From Desulfovibrio ferrophilus (GTDB lineage: Bacteria > Desulfobacterota > Desulfovibrionia > Desulfovibrionales > Desulfovibrionaceae), in contig NZ_AP017378.1 of assembly GCF_003966735.1 (NCBI RefSeq), positions 496,001 through 560,000 of the forward strand: a DNA stretch of 64,000 nt, read 5' to 3'. The position numbers and the translations under genes are program-made. Position 1 is the stretch's first letter; the number at the start of each line of letters is the position of its first letter. This document shows, one piece after another, positions 15,959-24,755 of the stretch. The notes under the pieces are model-generated. The model did no database searches, was not told where the DNA came from, and saw only the letters and a program-made list of their open reading frames with translations.

Positions 15959-17977
15959 TTAAGCCATGACCGCGTTCTTGGCGTCGCGGACATTCTTGGC
16001 TTTTTGTATGGCGTAAACCAGGAAAACAACGGCTACGCCAATGATGTTGTAGATGTGATGGGAATGGTAGCAGAGGAAGGTTCCCAAAGCAAAGATGAGC
16101 CATTCGATCAGAGTGGTTCTGCGGATCAGGTAGCCCATGGTCAGCGCCGAGAAGGCCAGGGTGCCGACGATGGCACTACCGAAGGCCATGACGATCTCCG
16201 TGGTGCTTCCATACAGCAGCATGGCTGGTTCGTAGGCGAACAGGAACGGAACCACATAGAGCAGCTTGGCAAACTTGAATGCAGTCCAGCCGGTCTTCCA
16301 GGGGTCTGCCCCTGCAATGGCTGCTCCTGCGTATGCCGCCACACAGACCGGCGGGGTGATGTTTGAATCCTGGCTGAACCAGTAGACGATCATGTGCGAG
16401 GCGATGAGCATGGAGGCTTCGGTGTGCCCAATGATCCCGGCGTCGGTGATGATCCCGGTCAGCGCCGAGACTGCCAATGAAGCGGTGATCAGGTAGCTGG
16501 CCGTGACCGGAACACCCATGCCGAGCACCAGTGAAGCCAGTCCGATGAGCAGGATGGTCATGGGCAGGTGTGCCCAGACCGGAGCCATCTGCGCCAGTTG
16601 GATGATGATGTTTGAGAACTTCAGGCCGATGCCCGTCAGGCCGATGGTGCCCACAATGATGCCGATAACGCCGACGGTGGCTCCAATGACCAGCGTGGCG
16701 CGAGCCCCAGCTGTGGTGGCTTCCCAGATTTCCTTGGGGCCCATGCGGTATTGGGGATCAAACCAGCTGATGGCGATGCAGCCGATGGTAGCCCAAAAGG
16801 CACTCATGCCCGGGGAGAAACCCATGAGCATCAGCGCGACAATGATGATCAGTGGCATGGATTTGTACCAGTGGCGTTTGAACACGACCATGGCCGGTTC
16901 GAATTCGTCATCCACCAGCCCTTGGATGTTATGCTTCTTGGCTTCGAAGTGGATCATGGAGAGAACGCTGAAGAAATATAGCGCGGCCGGGAAAATGGCC
17001 ATCTTCATGATCTCTACATAGGGAATGTTGGTCAGTTCGGCCATCAGGAAGCCACCCGCGCCCATGATCGGCGGCATGAACATCCCGCCGATGGAGGCCG
17101 AAGGTTCGATGGCTCCGGCCACATGCGGTTTGAACCCCGCCCGTTTCATGAGAGGAATGGTGAATGCGCCTGTGGAGACCGTGTTGGCAATGGCCGAGCC
17201 AGAGACCGAACCAAAGAAGGCCGAAGCGATAACCGCAACCTTGGCCGGTCCGCCGACGGTCTTGCCGGCCAGGGCCAGGGGCCAGTCGATGAAGAACTTG
17301 CCCACTCCTGATTTTTGCAGGAAGGCTCCGAAGAAGATGAACAGGATGACGTAGGTGACCAGCACACTGGCCATGACACCAAACACACCGTCTTGTTCCA
17401 TGAACAGGGTGACGGACAATCTGTCCAGCGAGAATCCCCGATGCGCGAATAGATCGGGAAATATGCGACCATAGAGGCCGTAGATCAGGAAAAAGATACC
17501 AACCAGGGTCATGGACCAGCCCAGCACACGCCTGGAGACTTCCAGCGAGAGCAGGATCCCGATCAGGGAAATGTAGATGTCAGCCTGCGATTCGTTACCG
17601 GAACGGTAGTTGAAGGCTTCGAATTCCATCATGAAATAGCCCACGCATCCCAAGGATACCAGACATAGCGCGATATCAATTATCGTGGGGCGGGAACTGC
17701 TGGATCGTTTGGTCATGGGGAACGACAGGAAGACCATGATGTAGGTCAGAAGCACATAGACACCTCGGTTGTACTGGGTGTCGATGGGCAGGCCTGCCAC
17801 GGAAAAGAAGTAGAAGACGACCATGAAGGCGCCAAGGAGTGAAACAATCAAGTGCCAGGGCCCGGTCAGCTTGCGACCGGTCTTGGCCTCCTTGGCCATG
17901 ATTTTGCGCAGGGCTTCCTGCTTATCCTTACTGAGTTCACCCAGCTCGTCGGTGTTCAGCTTCTGGTTGTCGGACAT
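15959..17977 (-). CDS. TRAP transporter fused permease (TAXI type, 4TM/12TM fusion)
   Basis: The 672-residue polytopic protein fuses the small DctQ-like and large DctM-like membrane subunits. The N-terminal cytoplasmic stretch is followed by about four to five membrane segments. A DctM-type domain then starts near VLVTYVILFIFFGAFLQKSG and carries the typical GSVSGSAIANTVSTGAFTIPLMKRAGF and EPSASIGGMFMPPIMGAGGFLMAE motifs. It works as a sodium- or proton-driven importer with the TAXI receptor encoded upstream at 18118-19098. GGAGCCTCC precedes the ATG at 17977. The substrate is unknown; TAXI systems have been linked to dicarboxylates, glutamate and other organic acids. Confidence 0.93.
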   Translation of the reverse strand: MSDNQKLNTDELGELSKDKQEALRKIMAKEAKTGRKLTGPWHLIVSLLGAFMVVFYFFSVAGLPIDTQYNRGVYVLLTYIMVFLSFPMTKRSSSSRPTIIDIALCLVSLGCVGYFMMEFEAFNYRSGNESQADIYISLIGILLSLEVSRRVLGWSMTLVGIFFLIYGLYGRIFPDLFAHRGFSLDRLSVTLFMEQDGVFGVMASVLVTYVILFIFFGAFLQKSGVGKFFIDWPLALAGKTVGGPAKVAVIASAFFGSVSGSAIANTVSTGAFTIPLMKRAGFKPHVAGAIEPSASIGGMFMPPIMGAGGFLMAELTNIPYVEIMKMAIFPAALYFFSVLSMIHFEAKKHNIQGLVDDEFEPAMVVFKRHWYKSMPLIIIVALMLMGFSPGMSAFWATIGCIAISWFDPQYRMGPKEIWEATTAGARATLVIGATVGVIGIIVGTIGLTGIGLKFSNIIIQLAQMAPVWAHLPMTILLIGLASLVLGMGVPVTASYLITASLAVSALTGIITDAGIIGHTEASMLIASHMIVYWFSQDSNITPPVCVAAYAGAAIAGADPWKTGWTAFKFAKLLYVVPFLFAYEPAMLLYGSTTEIVMAFGSAIVGTLAFSALTMGYLIRRTTLIEWLIFALGTFLCYHSHHIYNIIGVAVVFLVYAIQKAKNVRDAKNAVMA

Positions 17978-18032
17978 GGAGGCTCCGGTGTCGGGCAGAG
18001 GTGAAGGAAATATCGAGCACGAGCACTGTTAC

Positions 18033-18062
18033 GGCGGGAGTGAAGTTGCCTCCACTCCCGCC
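18033..18062 (-). promoter_or_regulatory. Stem-loop between TRAP receptor and permease genes
   Basis: A perfect 10-base-pair inverted repeat, GGCGGGAGTG (18033-18042) with CACTCCCGCC (18053-18062), lies between the receptor stop and the permease start. There is no T-run behind it on the minus strand. It is therefore more likely an mRNA-stabilising or partial-attenuation hairpin, giving more receptor than permease, than a full terminator. Confidence 0.6.
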
Positions 18063-18117
18063 GGACAGTATCAATCGTCCCGGTCGGGCAGGTTACCCGG
18101 CCGCTGGGTTTTATTTA

Positions 18118-19098
18118 CTACTTGATGTCGGGAACGTTCAGGCCGTTTTCCTTCCAGAATTTCGCGGCTCCCGGAGCAACAGGAACCGAAACACCCTTCA
18201 GCCCGTCGGGGATGTTCATGGACTTGGCAGTCTTCTTGGCGGCGACCATGTGCTTCAGACCTTCGGGAGTGTAGATGGCCTTGATGGCTTTGTAGACCAT
18301 CTCGTCATCGACATTAGCATTGGTGCACCAGTAAGCGGCATCCTGGAAGCTCTTGGTGGGCATGTCCTGACCGCGGTAAGTGCCTGCCGGAATTTCCATG
18401 GGCGAATAGAAAGGATATTCCTTGTAGAAGCCATACTTTTCGGCATCTGCACCAACGTCGACCAACTGAATGTCGTCGCGTGCTGCGGCCTCAATGACTG
18501 AGGAGTTGGGATAGCCAACGAAGACCCAGAAGGCATCCAGCTTGCCGTCGTTGAACGCAGCAGCAGCGGCGGAGTAGCCCATGTTCTGGCGTTGGATTTT
18601 GTCCCAGAGGCCCAGATGGGTGAAGAATCGTTCGGCGGCCGCGGCGGCGCCCGAGCCTGCGTTACCTACGGCGACGCGCTTGCCCTCAAGCTGCATGGCG
18701 GAGGTGATGCCATCTTTTTTCTTTACGACCAGGTGAGCAGGTGCACCGTACAGGAAGGCCATGGCGCGGACTTTGTCGTATTTGGTGGCATCCTGAGGCA
18801 GGCGGCCATGGCGGCCAAGGAAGGCATCGCCGGAATAGACGATGCCGAAATCTACATCACCTTTATTCAGACGCTTCAGGTTGGCTGTTGATCCGCCGGA
18901 GCCTTCCGAAGAAACCTCAATGTCAGCATAGGTGTTGGTGATGTAACTTGCCATGGCGTTGGCGAAGTAGTTGAATGTGCCTCCAACCGGCCCGCCGCCA
19001 TAAGCAAGATAGCTCTTTGCGAAGGCGGGTGCAGAACAGGAAAGCGCTATGGCAAGCGCTGCGACAACCAGTAAATTTCTTTTCAACCCACGTAACAT
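18118..19098 (-). CDS. TAXI-family TRAP transporter solute receptor
   Basis: ATG at 19098 is preceded by GGAGAACTGGGT. The 326-residue product has a signal peptide (LLVVAALAIALSCSAPAFA). The body matches TAXI receptors: YLAYGGGPVGGTFNYFANAMASYI, the VSSEGSGGSTANLKRLNKGDVDFGI glycine-rich binding loop, LEGKRVAVGNAGSGAAAAAERF and MEIPAGTYRGQD. It captures the solute in the periplasm and delivers it to the fused permease encoded downstream. The longer frame to 19152 adds residues unlike a signal peptide and was rejected. Confidence 0.93.
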   Translation of the reverse strand: MLRGLKRNLLVVAALAIALSCSAPAFAKSYLAYGGGPVGGTFNYFANAMASYITNTYADIEVSSEGSGGSTANLKRLNKGDVDFGIVYSGDAFLGRHGRLPQDATKYDKVRAMAFLYGAPAHLVVKKKDGITSAMQLEGKRVAVGNAGSGAAAAAERFFTHLGLWDKIQRQNMGYSAAAAAFNDGKLDAFWVFVGYPNSSVIEAAARDDIQLVDVGADAEKYGFYKEYPFYSPMEIPAGTYRGQDMPTKSFQDAAYWCTNANVDDEMVYKAIKAIYTPEGLKHMVAAKKTAKSMNIPDGLKGVSVPVAPGAAKFWKENGLNVPDIK

Positions 19099-19424
19099 AC
19101 CCAGTTCTCCTTGTATCGCTGTTATTACACTCCTAGCATCAAACCAAGCCACATCCCTACAAGAGCTGTCAAGACACGATCATGTTTGTGAAAAATATTG
19201 CAAGCGCAACGGTCTATGATCTTTTTTGGGTGAGCTCTTTGATCATCAGTCATCTTCCACATGCCCTATTCATTAAATCAGGGACCACGAAATTTCCGTC
19301 AACGATTGGAATTCGTCTGTGAGTGGCGGGATTTCTCTGGGGCTGGTTGCGGGGGAGCGCGAGGCGGGGTACAGGTGCGGCTGGCTGTTGCCACAAGGTT
19401 CACCATTCATCATCGGGGTTGCTC
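19099..19424. other. Divergent promoter region, TRAP receptor / cbiB
   Basis: About 325 bases between divergently read genes. It contains the promoters of both, but I cannot place -35/-10 boxes firmly. A cobalamin riboswitch would be plausible ahead of cbiB, and I looked for its conserved core and B12 box without finding them. GGCTGGCTGTTGCCAC near 19379-19393 is only weakly suggestive. Confidence 0.45.
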
Positions 19425-20363
19425 GTGATTACTGAGGGGTATGCGTTTCTCCTGCCATTGTTGGCTCTTGGAGCAGATTTGATCGTGGGCGATCCGCATG
19501 GATGGCCGCATCCTGTGCGTTGGCTGGGTCGTGCCGCCAATGTGTTGGAGGCCTGGGCGCGAGGTTCAGGGCGTGGACTGCGATGGCGTGGGGTCCTGTG
19601 TGCCTGGACACTGGCTCTGGGGGCCGGAGCGGCGGTTCTGCTCATTGTTTCGATGCCGCTGTTTGGGGGGCTGGTTGCCCTGTACCTGGCCTATGCCGGG
19701 TTGGCTCTGGGGGCGCTCCTGAGTGAGGGGCGCAAAGTTCTGGTTCTGGTTGAATCTGGTGATCTGAGTCAGGCCCGTGAGGCGGTGGGCATGCTGGTCA
19801 GTCGCGATACCGCCGGGATGAACGAGGATGAAGTCCGGCGTGCCCTGGCGGAAACACTGTCCGAGAATTTGTGCGATGGGCTGGTTGCCCCTTTCTTTTA
19901 TCTCGTGCTGTTGGGGCCGGCAGGACTTTGGGCCTATAAGGCCATCAGCACTCTGGACTCCATGTGGGGCTATCGCACCGAGAAGTGGCGAGAACTCGGC
20001 TGGGCTGCGGCCCGGACAGATGATGTTTTGGCCTATGTTCCGGCGCGACTGACGGCTGTGGCTCTTGTCCTTGGTGGTTGGGCGATGTCTGGTCGTTTGG
20101 CACCTCTGGCCAAGGTGTGTGGCGATGCCCGGCGCATGGAAAGCCCCAATGCCGGTTGGCCCATGGCTGCTGCTGCTTGGGCGGTTCAGGCGACCATGGG
20201 AGGGCGGACTTTGTACTTTGGTGCCCCCAAGGACAAGCCTGTGCTGGGTCCTGAAGGACAGCCCTGGACTCAGGCGAAGTTGCGCGTGCTGCTTCGTTTG
20301 ATCTCTGTTTCGGGCGTGGGCTGTGCTTTGGCGTTATGGCTTGGGGGTTGGCTGCTTTTCTAG
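19425..20363 (+). CDS. cbiB: Adenosylcobinamide-phosphate synthase (CbiB/CobD)
   Basis: The product (312 residues from GTG 19425) is a membrane protein of CobD/CbiB type: LLPLLALGADLIVGDPHGWPHPVRWLG, the RDTAGMNEDEVRRALAETLSENLCDGLVAPFFY block, AYKAISTLDSMWGYRTEKWRELGWAAARTDDVLAYVPARLTA, and MESPNAGWPMAAAA. The enzyme joins the aminopropanol arm to adenosylcobyric acid in cobamide synthesis. The start is uncertain. GTG 19323 is also in frame, but its extra 34 residues are not family-like, so the later GTG with GGGG upstream is preferred. No other cobalamin gene is next to it. The B12-binding radical SAM enzyme at 29637 could be a distant user. Confidence 0.9.
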   Translation: MITEGYAFLLPLLALGADLIVGDPHGWPHPVRWLGRAANVLEAWARGSGRGLRWRGVLCAWTLALGAGAAVLLIVSMPLFGGLVALYLAYAGLALGALLSEGRKVLVLVESGDLSQAREAVGMLVSRDTAGMNEDEVRRALAETLSENLCDGLVAPFFYLVLLGPAGLWAYKAISTLDSMWGYRTEKWRELGWAAARTDDVLAYVPARLTAVALVLGGWAMSGRLAPLAKVCGDARRMESPNAGWPMAAAAWAVQATMGGRTLYFGAPKDKPVLGPEGQPWTQAKLRVLLRLISVSGVGCALALWLGGWLLF

Positions 20364-20479
20364 TACCATGGGCCTGCTGTTGACAGCGCGGCATGGGGGC
20401 AATACATCGAAGACGCCCCGGGTGGGCATACCCCATCCTTATTCAATTCCATTCACTAAGGGACCGAGGACTATCGAAG

Positions 20480-20806
20480 ATGCAGGAATTCGACGAATAC
20501 CCCGAATTTGCTTATCTCACCAATGTTGAAGGTTTTTTAATACCCATTGCCCATATCAAAGCCATTGGCTGGGTGGAAAAGACTTTTCCGCATCCCGAGG
20601 AACCCTATGAAGGGGACCAGTGGTATTTCCGGGTGCATATGAGCCAGCCCATAGGTGATATGGGAGACGGTGTGGCGCGGGATCTTGCGGCTTTTTTCCC
20701 CTCTGAGGAGGAAGCCGAGGCTGCCCGGATGCGCTTGGCCGAGCGGGTTAATGATTTTTACAAGAATCAATTCGTCAACTCCATGTTTGGCGGAAAACTG
20801 CACTAA
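20480..20806 (+). CDS. Conserved hypothetical protein, ~108 residues
   Basis: ATG 20480 begins a small acidic, soluble protein without signal peptide: MQEFDEYPEFAYLTNVEGF, a short strand-helix pattern (LIPIAHIKAIGWVEKT), WYFRVHMSQPIGD, and a C-terminal helix (SEEEAEAARMRLAERVNDFYKNQF). The ribosome site is weak (GGACCGAGGAC). I do not recognise a named domain. It is followed by a terminator and is probably monocistronic. Confidence 0.65.
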   Translation: MQEFDEYPEFAYLTNVEGFLIPIAHIKAIGWVEKTFPHPEEPYEGDQWYFRVHMSQPIGDMGDGVARDLAAFFPSEEEAEAARMRLAERVNDFYKNQFVNSMFGGKLH

Positions 20807-20873
20807 CCTTTGCCGCCTCTTTTTTGCCCCTTCTTTTGGGTGTAAAAAATCTATTTTGTATTTCATAGTGTTT

Positions 20874-20905
20874 CGGCTCGTGTGTATTGCGCGAGCCGTT
20901 TCTTT
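20874..20905 (+). terminator. Probable rho-independent terminator
   Basis: CGGCTCG (20874-20880) pairs with CGAGCCG (20892-20898) across an 11-base loop and is followed by TTTCTTT. It lies about 70 bases after the small conserved gene. Confidence 0.7.
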
Positions 20906-21098
20906 ATGGTGATTTGTTTTTGGTTATCTTTTGTATTGTAATGCTGTGTGTTCGTGCTGTTTTTAAGTCTGGAAATCTTTTTTTTTGAAAAAAATTGAGT
21001 CAATAACATGGGTGCTTGCGATTGTTTTATCTGTAGAGTATGTATTTTCAAGTTTGATGATGCAGTTGTGAATTTGCAGAATGCATATAGGGGGATGG

Positions 21099-23045
21099 AT
21101 GGGTAAGCCGGGAGACAGCGATTTCGACATGATCGAAGAGCCGCTGGATGGGCATGGCCACTTTGTGGCCGCGAAGATGGATTTGGAATGTGGTGCTGAA
21201 GGATCGTTGTTAAGCATGCCTTCGTATGATCTGCTTCCTGATCCCGTCCTGGCCTTTGAGATGCTTGCTGACGGCTTGCCCGGCAAGATTCTCTTTGCCA
21301 ATCAGATTTTTCTCGAACGAATGGGCTATGATGCCAAAACTCTTGCCCTGACCCCTCCCGTCGCTTTGCACCATCAGAGCCGTTACCCCTTTTTCGAGCA
21401 GGGAGTCCGAGACCTTCAGGCCATGGGTACACTGACGGCAGAGACGTTGCTTCTGTCAGCTTCCGGCCGGGAAATCTCCATGGAAGTCAATGCGCGCTAC
21501 GTTCAGTTGAATGGCAGGCCTGCTTCTCTGGTGGTCTATCGCGATCTCTCTCGCCGAAAGATGGTCGAGCAGGCATTGCAAACGGCTCGCCTCAATTACC
21601 AGCGAATTTTTGATATGGCGGTTCAGGGTGTATTTCAGAGCACTCTGGGAGGCCGTTTTATCAAAGTGAATCCAGCGATGGCGCGCATGTTGGGCTATGC
21701 CTCGCCCGAAGAGCTTGTGCTGACTATCAAAGACATGAGGTTTGATCTCTATGCCAGCCCAGAAGACAGGGAAAGGTATTTGGACATCCTGCGTTCGTCA
21801 GGCGAGGTCGAGCGTTTTGAGACTCGCTTCAAATGTAAGAACGGTAGCGAAATCTGGGTCTCACTCAGCACTCGATTGATCAGTGGTGATACGGCTCTGG
21901 ATTCCTTCATAGAGGGTTTTTGCATCGAGATTACCGAACGGAAAGAGGCCGAAGAGGCCCTGCGTGAATCCGAGGCCCTGCACCGGGTGATGCTCATGAG
22001 TTTGTCGGATACGGTTTGTATCAGCGATGAGGCTGGCCGGTTCACTTACATCTCCCCCAATACCGAGCGGTTGTTCGGTTTGTCTCCCGAGGAGGTTGGC
22101 AATCTTGGGACTGTGCAGGCCCTGCTTGGCGGGTTGTTGATCGAAACCAGCGAGTTGGATGAGCGTGGTGAGGTTCCCAACGTTGAAGTCGAGGTTCCAG
22201 TCGGGGAGCATCGGCGGACGCTGCTGGTTACGGTCAAGCGCGTGGACATTTGTGGGGGCACACGGCTTTATGCATGCCGTGACGTCACGGAAAACAAGGA
22301 ACTCCATGCCGAAGCCATGAGAGCGGCGCATCTGGCGTCTCTTGGTGAATTGGCTGCGGGTGTTGCCCATGAGATCAACAATCCCATCAACGGCATTGTG
22401 CTTTGGGCTGAATATTTACAGGACGAAGCCCCTGACCTGGGGGACGCAGAAGATGCTCCTGAGCGGATTCTCAAGCAAGGTGAACGGGTTGCAGCCATTG
22501 TGCGTAATCTGCTGTCCTTTGCTCGCAAGCCCGATGATGAGGCTGGCCCTGTGGACGTTCGGGAGATTCTCGAGGATTCACTGGGGCTGACCCGGGCCAG
22601 GATGGAGAAGGATGGCATTATTCTCGAGTTGTATGCCAAGAGCCCAATGCCTCGGATCAAGGGGCGCGACCAAGAAGTGCAGCAGGTCTTTGTGAATCTT
22701 CTGAGTAATGCTCGTGACGCCCTGAATGCTCGGTATGCCGAGCGGCACCCGGCGAAAAGGTTGGCCATCAGCCTGAAGGCCATTGAGCGTGACGGCGTAA
22801 GCTATGTGCGCGCCACTTTCACTGATTTCGGGATCGGGATTCCCAGCAGAGACAAGGAACGGATCTTCAACCCCTTTTATTCCACCAAACCCAAGCATCA
22901 AGGTACGGGGTTGGGGCTGTCCACCAGTCATCGCATCATGGCGGACCTGGGTGGACGCCTGGCGATCCACAGCGAAGAGAAGAGCTATACTCGAGCTGTC
23001 GTGGAATTTCCCGTCTGGAACGATACCGAGGGTGTTGGAAAATAG
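21099..23045 (+). CDS. PAS-domain sensor histidine kinase
   Basis: The product (648 residues from ATG 21099, which has GGGGG close upstream; ATG 21081 is an alternative) has no membrane segments. It contains three PAS-like regions (about residues 45-150, 165-280 and 290-400). Next comes a HisKA domain with the phospho-acceptor His in LGELAAGVAHEINNPINGIV, then a HATPase_c domain with the N-box (QVFVNLLSNARDAL), G1 box (FTDFGIGIPSRDKERIFNPF) and G2 box (GTGLGLSTSHRIM). It should be a cytoplasmic kinase sensing an internal cue. No response regulator is adjacent, so the partner is unknown. Confidence 0.92.
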   Translation: MGKPGDSDFDMIEEPLDGHGHFVAAKMDLECGAEGSLLSMPSYDLLPDPVLAFEMLADGLPGKILFANQIFLERMGYDAKTLALTPPVALHHQSRYPFFEQGVRDLQAMGTLTAETLLLSASGREISMEVNARYVQLNGRPASLVVYRDLSRRKMVEQALQTARLNYQRIFDMAVQGVFQSTLGGRFIKVNPAMARMLGYASPEELVLTIKDMRFDLYASPEDRERYLDILRSSGEVERFETRFKCKNGSEIWVSLSTRLISGDTALDSFIEGFCIEITERKEAEEALRESEALHRVMLMSLSDTVCISDEAGRFTYISPNTERLFGLSPEEVGNLGTVQALLGGLLIETSELDERGEVPNVEVEVPVGEHRRTLLVTVKRVDICGGTRLYACRDVTENKELHAEAMRAAHLASLGELAAGVAHEINNPINGIVLWAEYLQDEAPDLGDAEDAPERILKQGERVAAIVRNLLSFARKPDDEAGPVDVREILEDSLGLTRARMEKDGIILELYAKSPMPRIKGRDQEVQQVFVNLLSNARDALNARYAERHPAKRLAISLKAIERDGVSYVRATFTDFGIGIPSRDKERIFNPFYSTKPKHQGTGLGLSTSHRIMADLGGRLAIHSEEKSYTRAVVEFPVWNDTEGVGK

Positions 23046-23253
23046 CCGTCTACTTTGTTGCTGCGAACAAATCAAAATCTCACGTATTTTCAGATACGCA
23101 TCGATTTTGTTTTGTCTCTAGCGCCTCACGTCTGACCATTTTTGAATGCCTCGGTTAGGGGGATTCCGCTTGCTTCTGATCATGACCCTTTTTTGTGAGT
23201 ATTCGATTTGATGTGTATTTACTGAGAATTAGTGCTGCAATATCCAAAATGAA

Positions 23254-23286
23254 AACGCCCCCGCATCCAATGGACGCGGGGGCGTT
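23254..23286 (-). terminator. Rho-independent terminator of nfnAB
   Basis: AACGCCCCCGC (23254-23264) and GCGGGGGCGTT (23276-23286) form a perfect 11-base-pair stem. Read on the minus strand it is followed by TTTC, placing it 24 bases after the end of nfnB. Confidence 0.85.
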
Positions 23287-23309
23287 GTTGATACTTGTAT
23301 CGATGGAGT

Positions 23310-24755
23310 CTAGTCGCCTTCGCGCTCACAGCCCAGGCGTTTGGCAATGCACTTCGAGGCTCGGCGTCCTGCGCCCATGGCCAGAATGACCGTGGCTGCG
23401 CCGGTGACGATGTCGCCTCCGGCGAAGACGTTGGGGATGCTGGTTTCGCCGGTTTTTTCATCCACCTGTACATAGCCCCAGTCGTTGAGCTTCAGTTCCG
23501 GCTCGTTGGAGATGAGCAGCGGGTTGGCTCGGGTGCCAACGGCGATGATGGCCAGATCGGTGTCCAGCTCGTAGGTCGCGCCTTCCACGGGTACAGGACT
23601 GCGGCGTCCCGAAGCATCGGGTTCGCCCAGTTCCATGCGCTGAAGCTTGACGCTGGTCAGGTTGAAGCGGTCATCACCGGAGAAGGCCAGCGGTGCTGCG
23701 AGGGTTTCCATGATGACGCCTTCTTCTTCGGCGTGCTCGATTTCCTCGCGGCGGGCTGGCATGTCGGCCACGGTGCGGCGGTAGACGACGCGTACGCTTT
23801 CGGCGCCCAGGCGCAACGCGGTGCGTGCGGCATCCATGGCCACGTTGCCGCCGCCGTAGACGGTGACGTTCTTGGCGCGGATGACCGGGGTGTCGTAGTT
23901 GGGGAAATCATAGGCCCGGCCCAGATTGACGCGGGTCAGATATTCATTGGAAGTGTACACTCCATTCTGGTTCTCACCAGGAATGTTCAAGAATTTCGGA
24001 AGGCCTGCGCCCACTCCAATGAACACGGCCTGATAGCCCCGGTCGAACAGGTCCTGAATGCTGAAGGTCTTGCCACCGACGCTGTTGGTGACAAATTCGA
24101 CTTCCTGCAGGCCCAGGGCACTGATCTCTTTGGCTACGATGCGGTCCTTGGGCAGCCGGAATTCCGGGATGCCGTAGACCAGCACCCCGCCTACCTCATG
24201 CAGGGCCTCGAAAACAGTGACCTTGACCCCGCGCGAGGACAGATATCCCGCCACGGTCAGGGAGGATGGGCCGGAGCCGATGCAGGCCACACGCTTGCTG
24301 GGGTCCACGGGGACGCAGTCGCGCCGGCCGGTGAGCAGGTCACAGGCGTCGATATGCACGTACTGATCAGCGGCGAAGCGTTCCAGGCGGCCAATGGCGA
24401 TGGGCTGATCCTTCTTGTTCAGGATGCAGGCCCCTTCGCATTGGTTCTCCTGCGGGCAGACACGCCCACAGATGGCGGGCAGGCTGTTGGTGGTCTTGAT
24501 GGTCTCATAGGCCAGTCCCACGTTGCCTTCGGCCAGATGCGCGATGAACTGCGGGATGGGCACTTCCACCGGGCAGCCCTTGACGCACAGGGGCTTTTTG
24601 CATTGCAGGCAACGGCGCGCTTCGTTGACGGCCAGTTCGTAGGTGTAGCCCAGGGCCACTTCCTCGAAATTCTTGACCCGTTCAGCCGGAGGCTGGTTGG
24701 GCATGGGGACGCGCGGGGCCAGGGGCTTCTTTTTTTTCTTGATTGGTTCAGTCAT
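23310..24755 (-). CDS. nfnB: NfnB / glutamate-synthase small-subunit-like NAD(P) oxidoreductase
   Basis: The 481-residue product starts at ATG 24755, overlapping the end of the upstream gene by eight bases. It has the N-terminal bis-[4Fe-4S] cysteine region (CLQCKKPLCVKGCPVEVPI, ICGRVCPQENQCEGAC) and FAD-binding motif VACIGSGPSSLTVAGYLSSRG. The second dinucleotide fold is at VTVYGGGNVAMDAARTALRLG, and the FAGGDIVTGAATVILAMGAGRRA end is typical of GltD-like enzymes. Paired with the FAD/2Fe-2S protein upstream it forms NfnAB, which couples NADH and reduced ferredoxin oxidation to NADP+ reduction (electron bifurcation). A stand-alone sulfide dehydrogenase-like (SudA) role is the alternative. Confidence 0.92.
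   Translation of the reverse strand: MTEPIKKKKKPLAPRVPMPNQPPAERVKNFEEVALGYTYELAVNEARRCLQCKKPLCVKGCPVEVPIPQFIAHLAEGNVGLAYETIKTTNSLPAICGRVCPQENQCEGACILNKKDQPIAIGRLERFAADQYVHIDACDLLTGRRDCVPVDPSKRVACIGSGPSSLTVAGYLSSRGVKVTVFEALHEVGGVLVYGIPEFRLPKDRIVAKEISALGLQEVEFVTNSVGGKTFSIQDLFDRGYQAVFIGVGAGLPKFLNIPGENQNGVYTSNEYLTRVNLGRAYDFPNYDTPVIRAKNVTVYGGGNVAMDAARTALRLGAESVRVVYRRTVADMPARREEIEHAEEEGVIMETLAAPLAFSGDDRFNLTSVKLQRMELGEPDASGRRSPVPVEGATYELDTDLAIIAVGTRANPLLISNEPELKLNDWGYVQVDEKTGETSIPNVFAGGDIVTGAATVILAMGAGRRASKCIAKRLGCEREGD

Noticed and set aside
19099-19424. Cobalamin riboswitch ahead of cbiB
   Set aside because: I looked for the conserved core and B12 box and found only a weak GTTGCCAC-like fragment.
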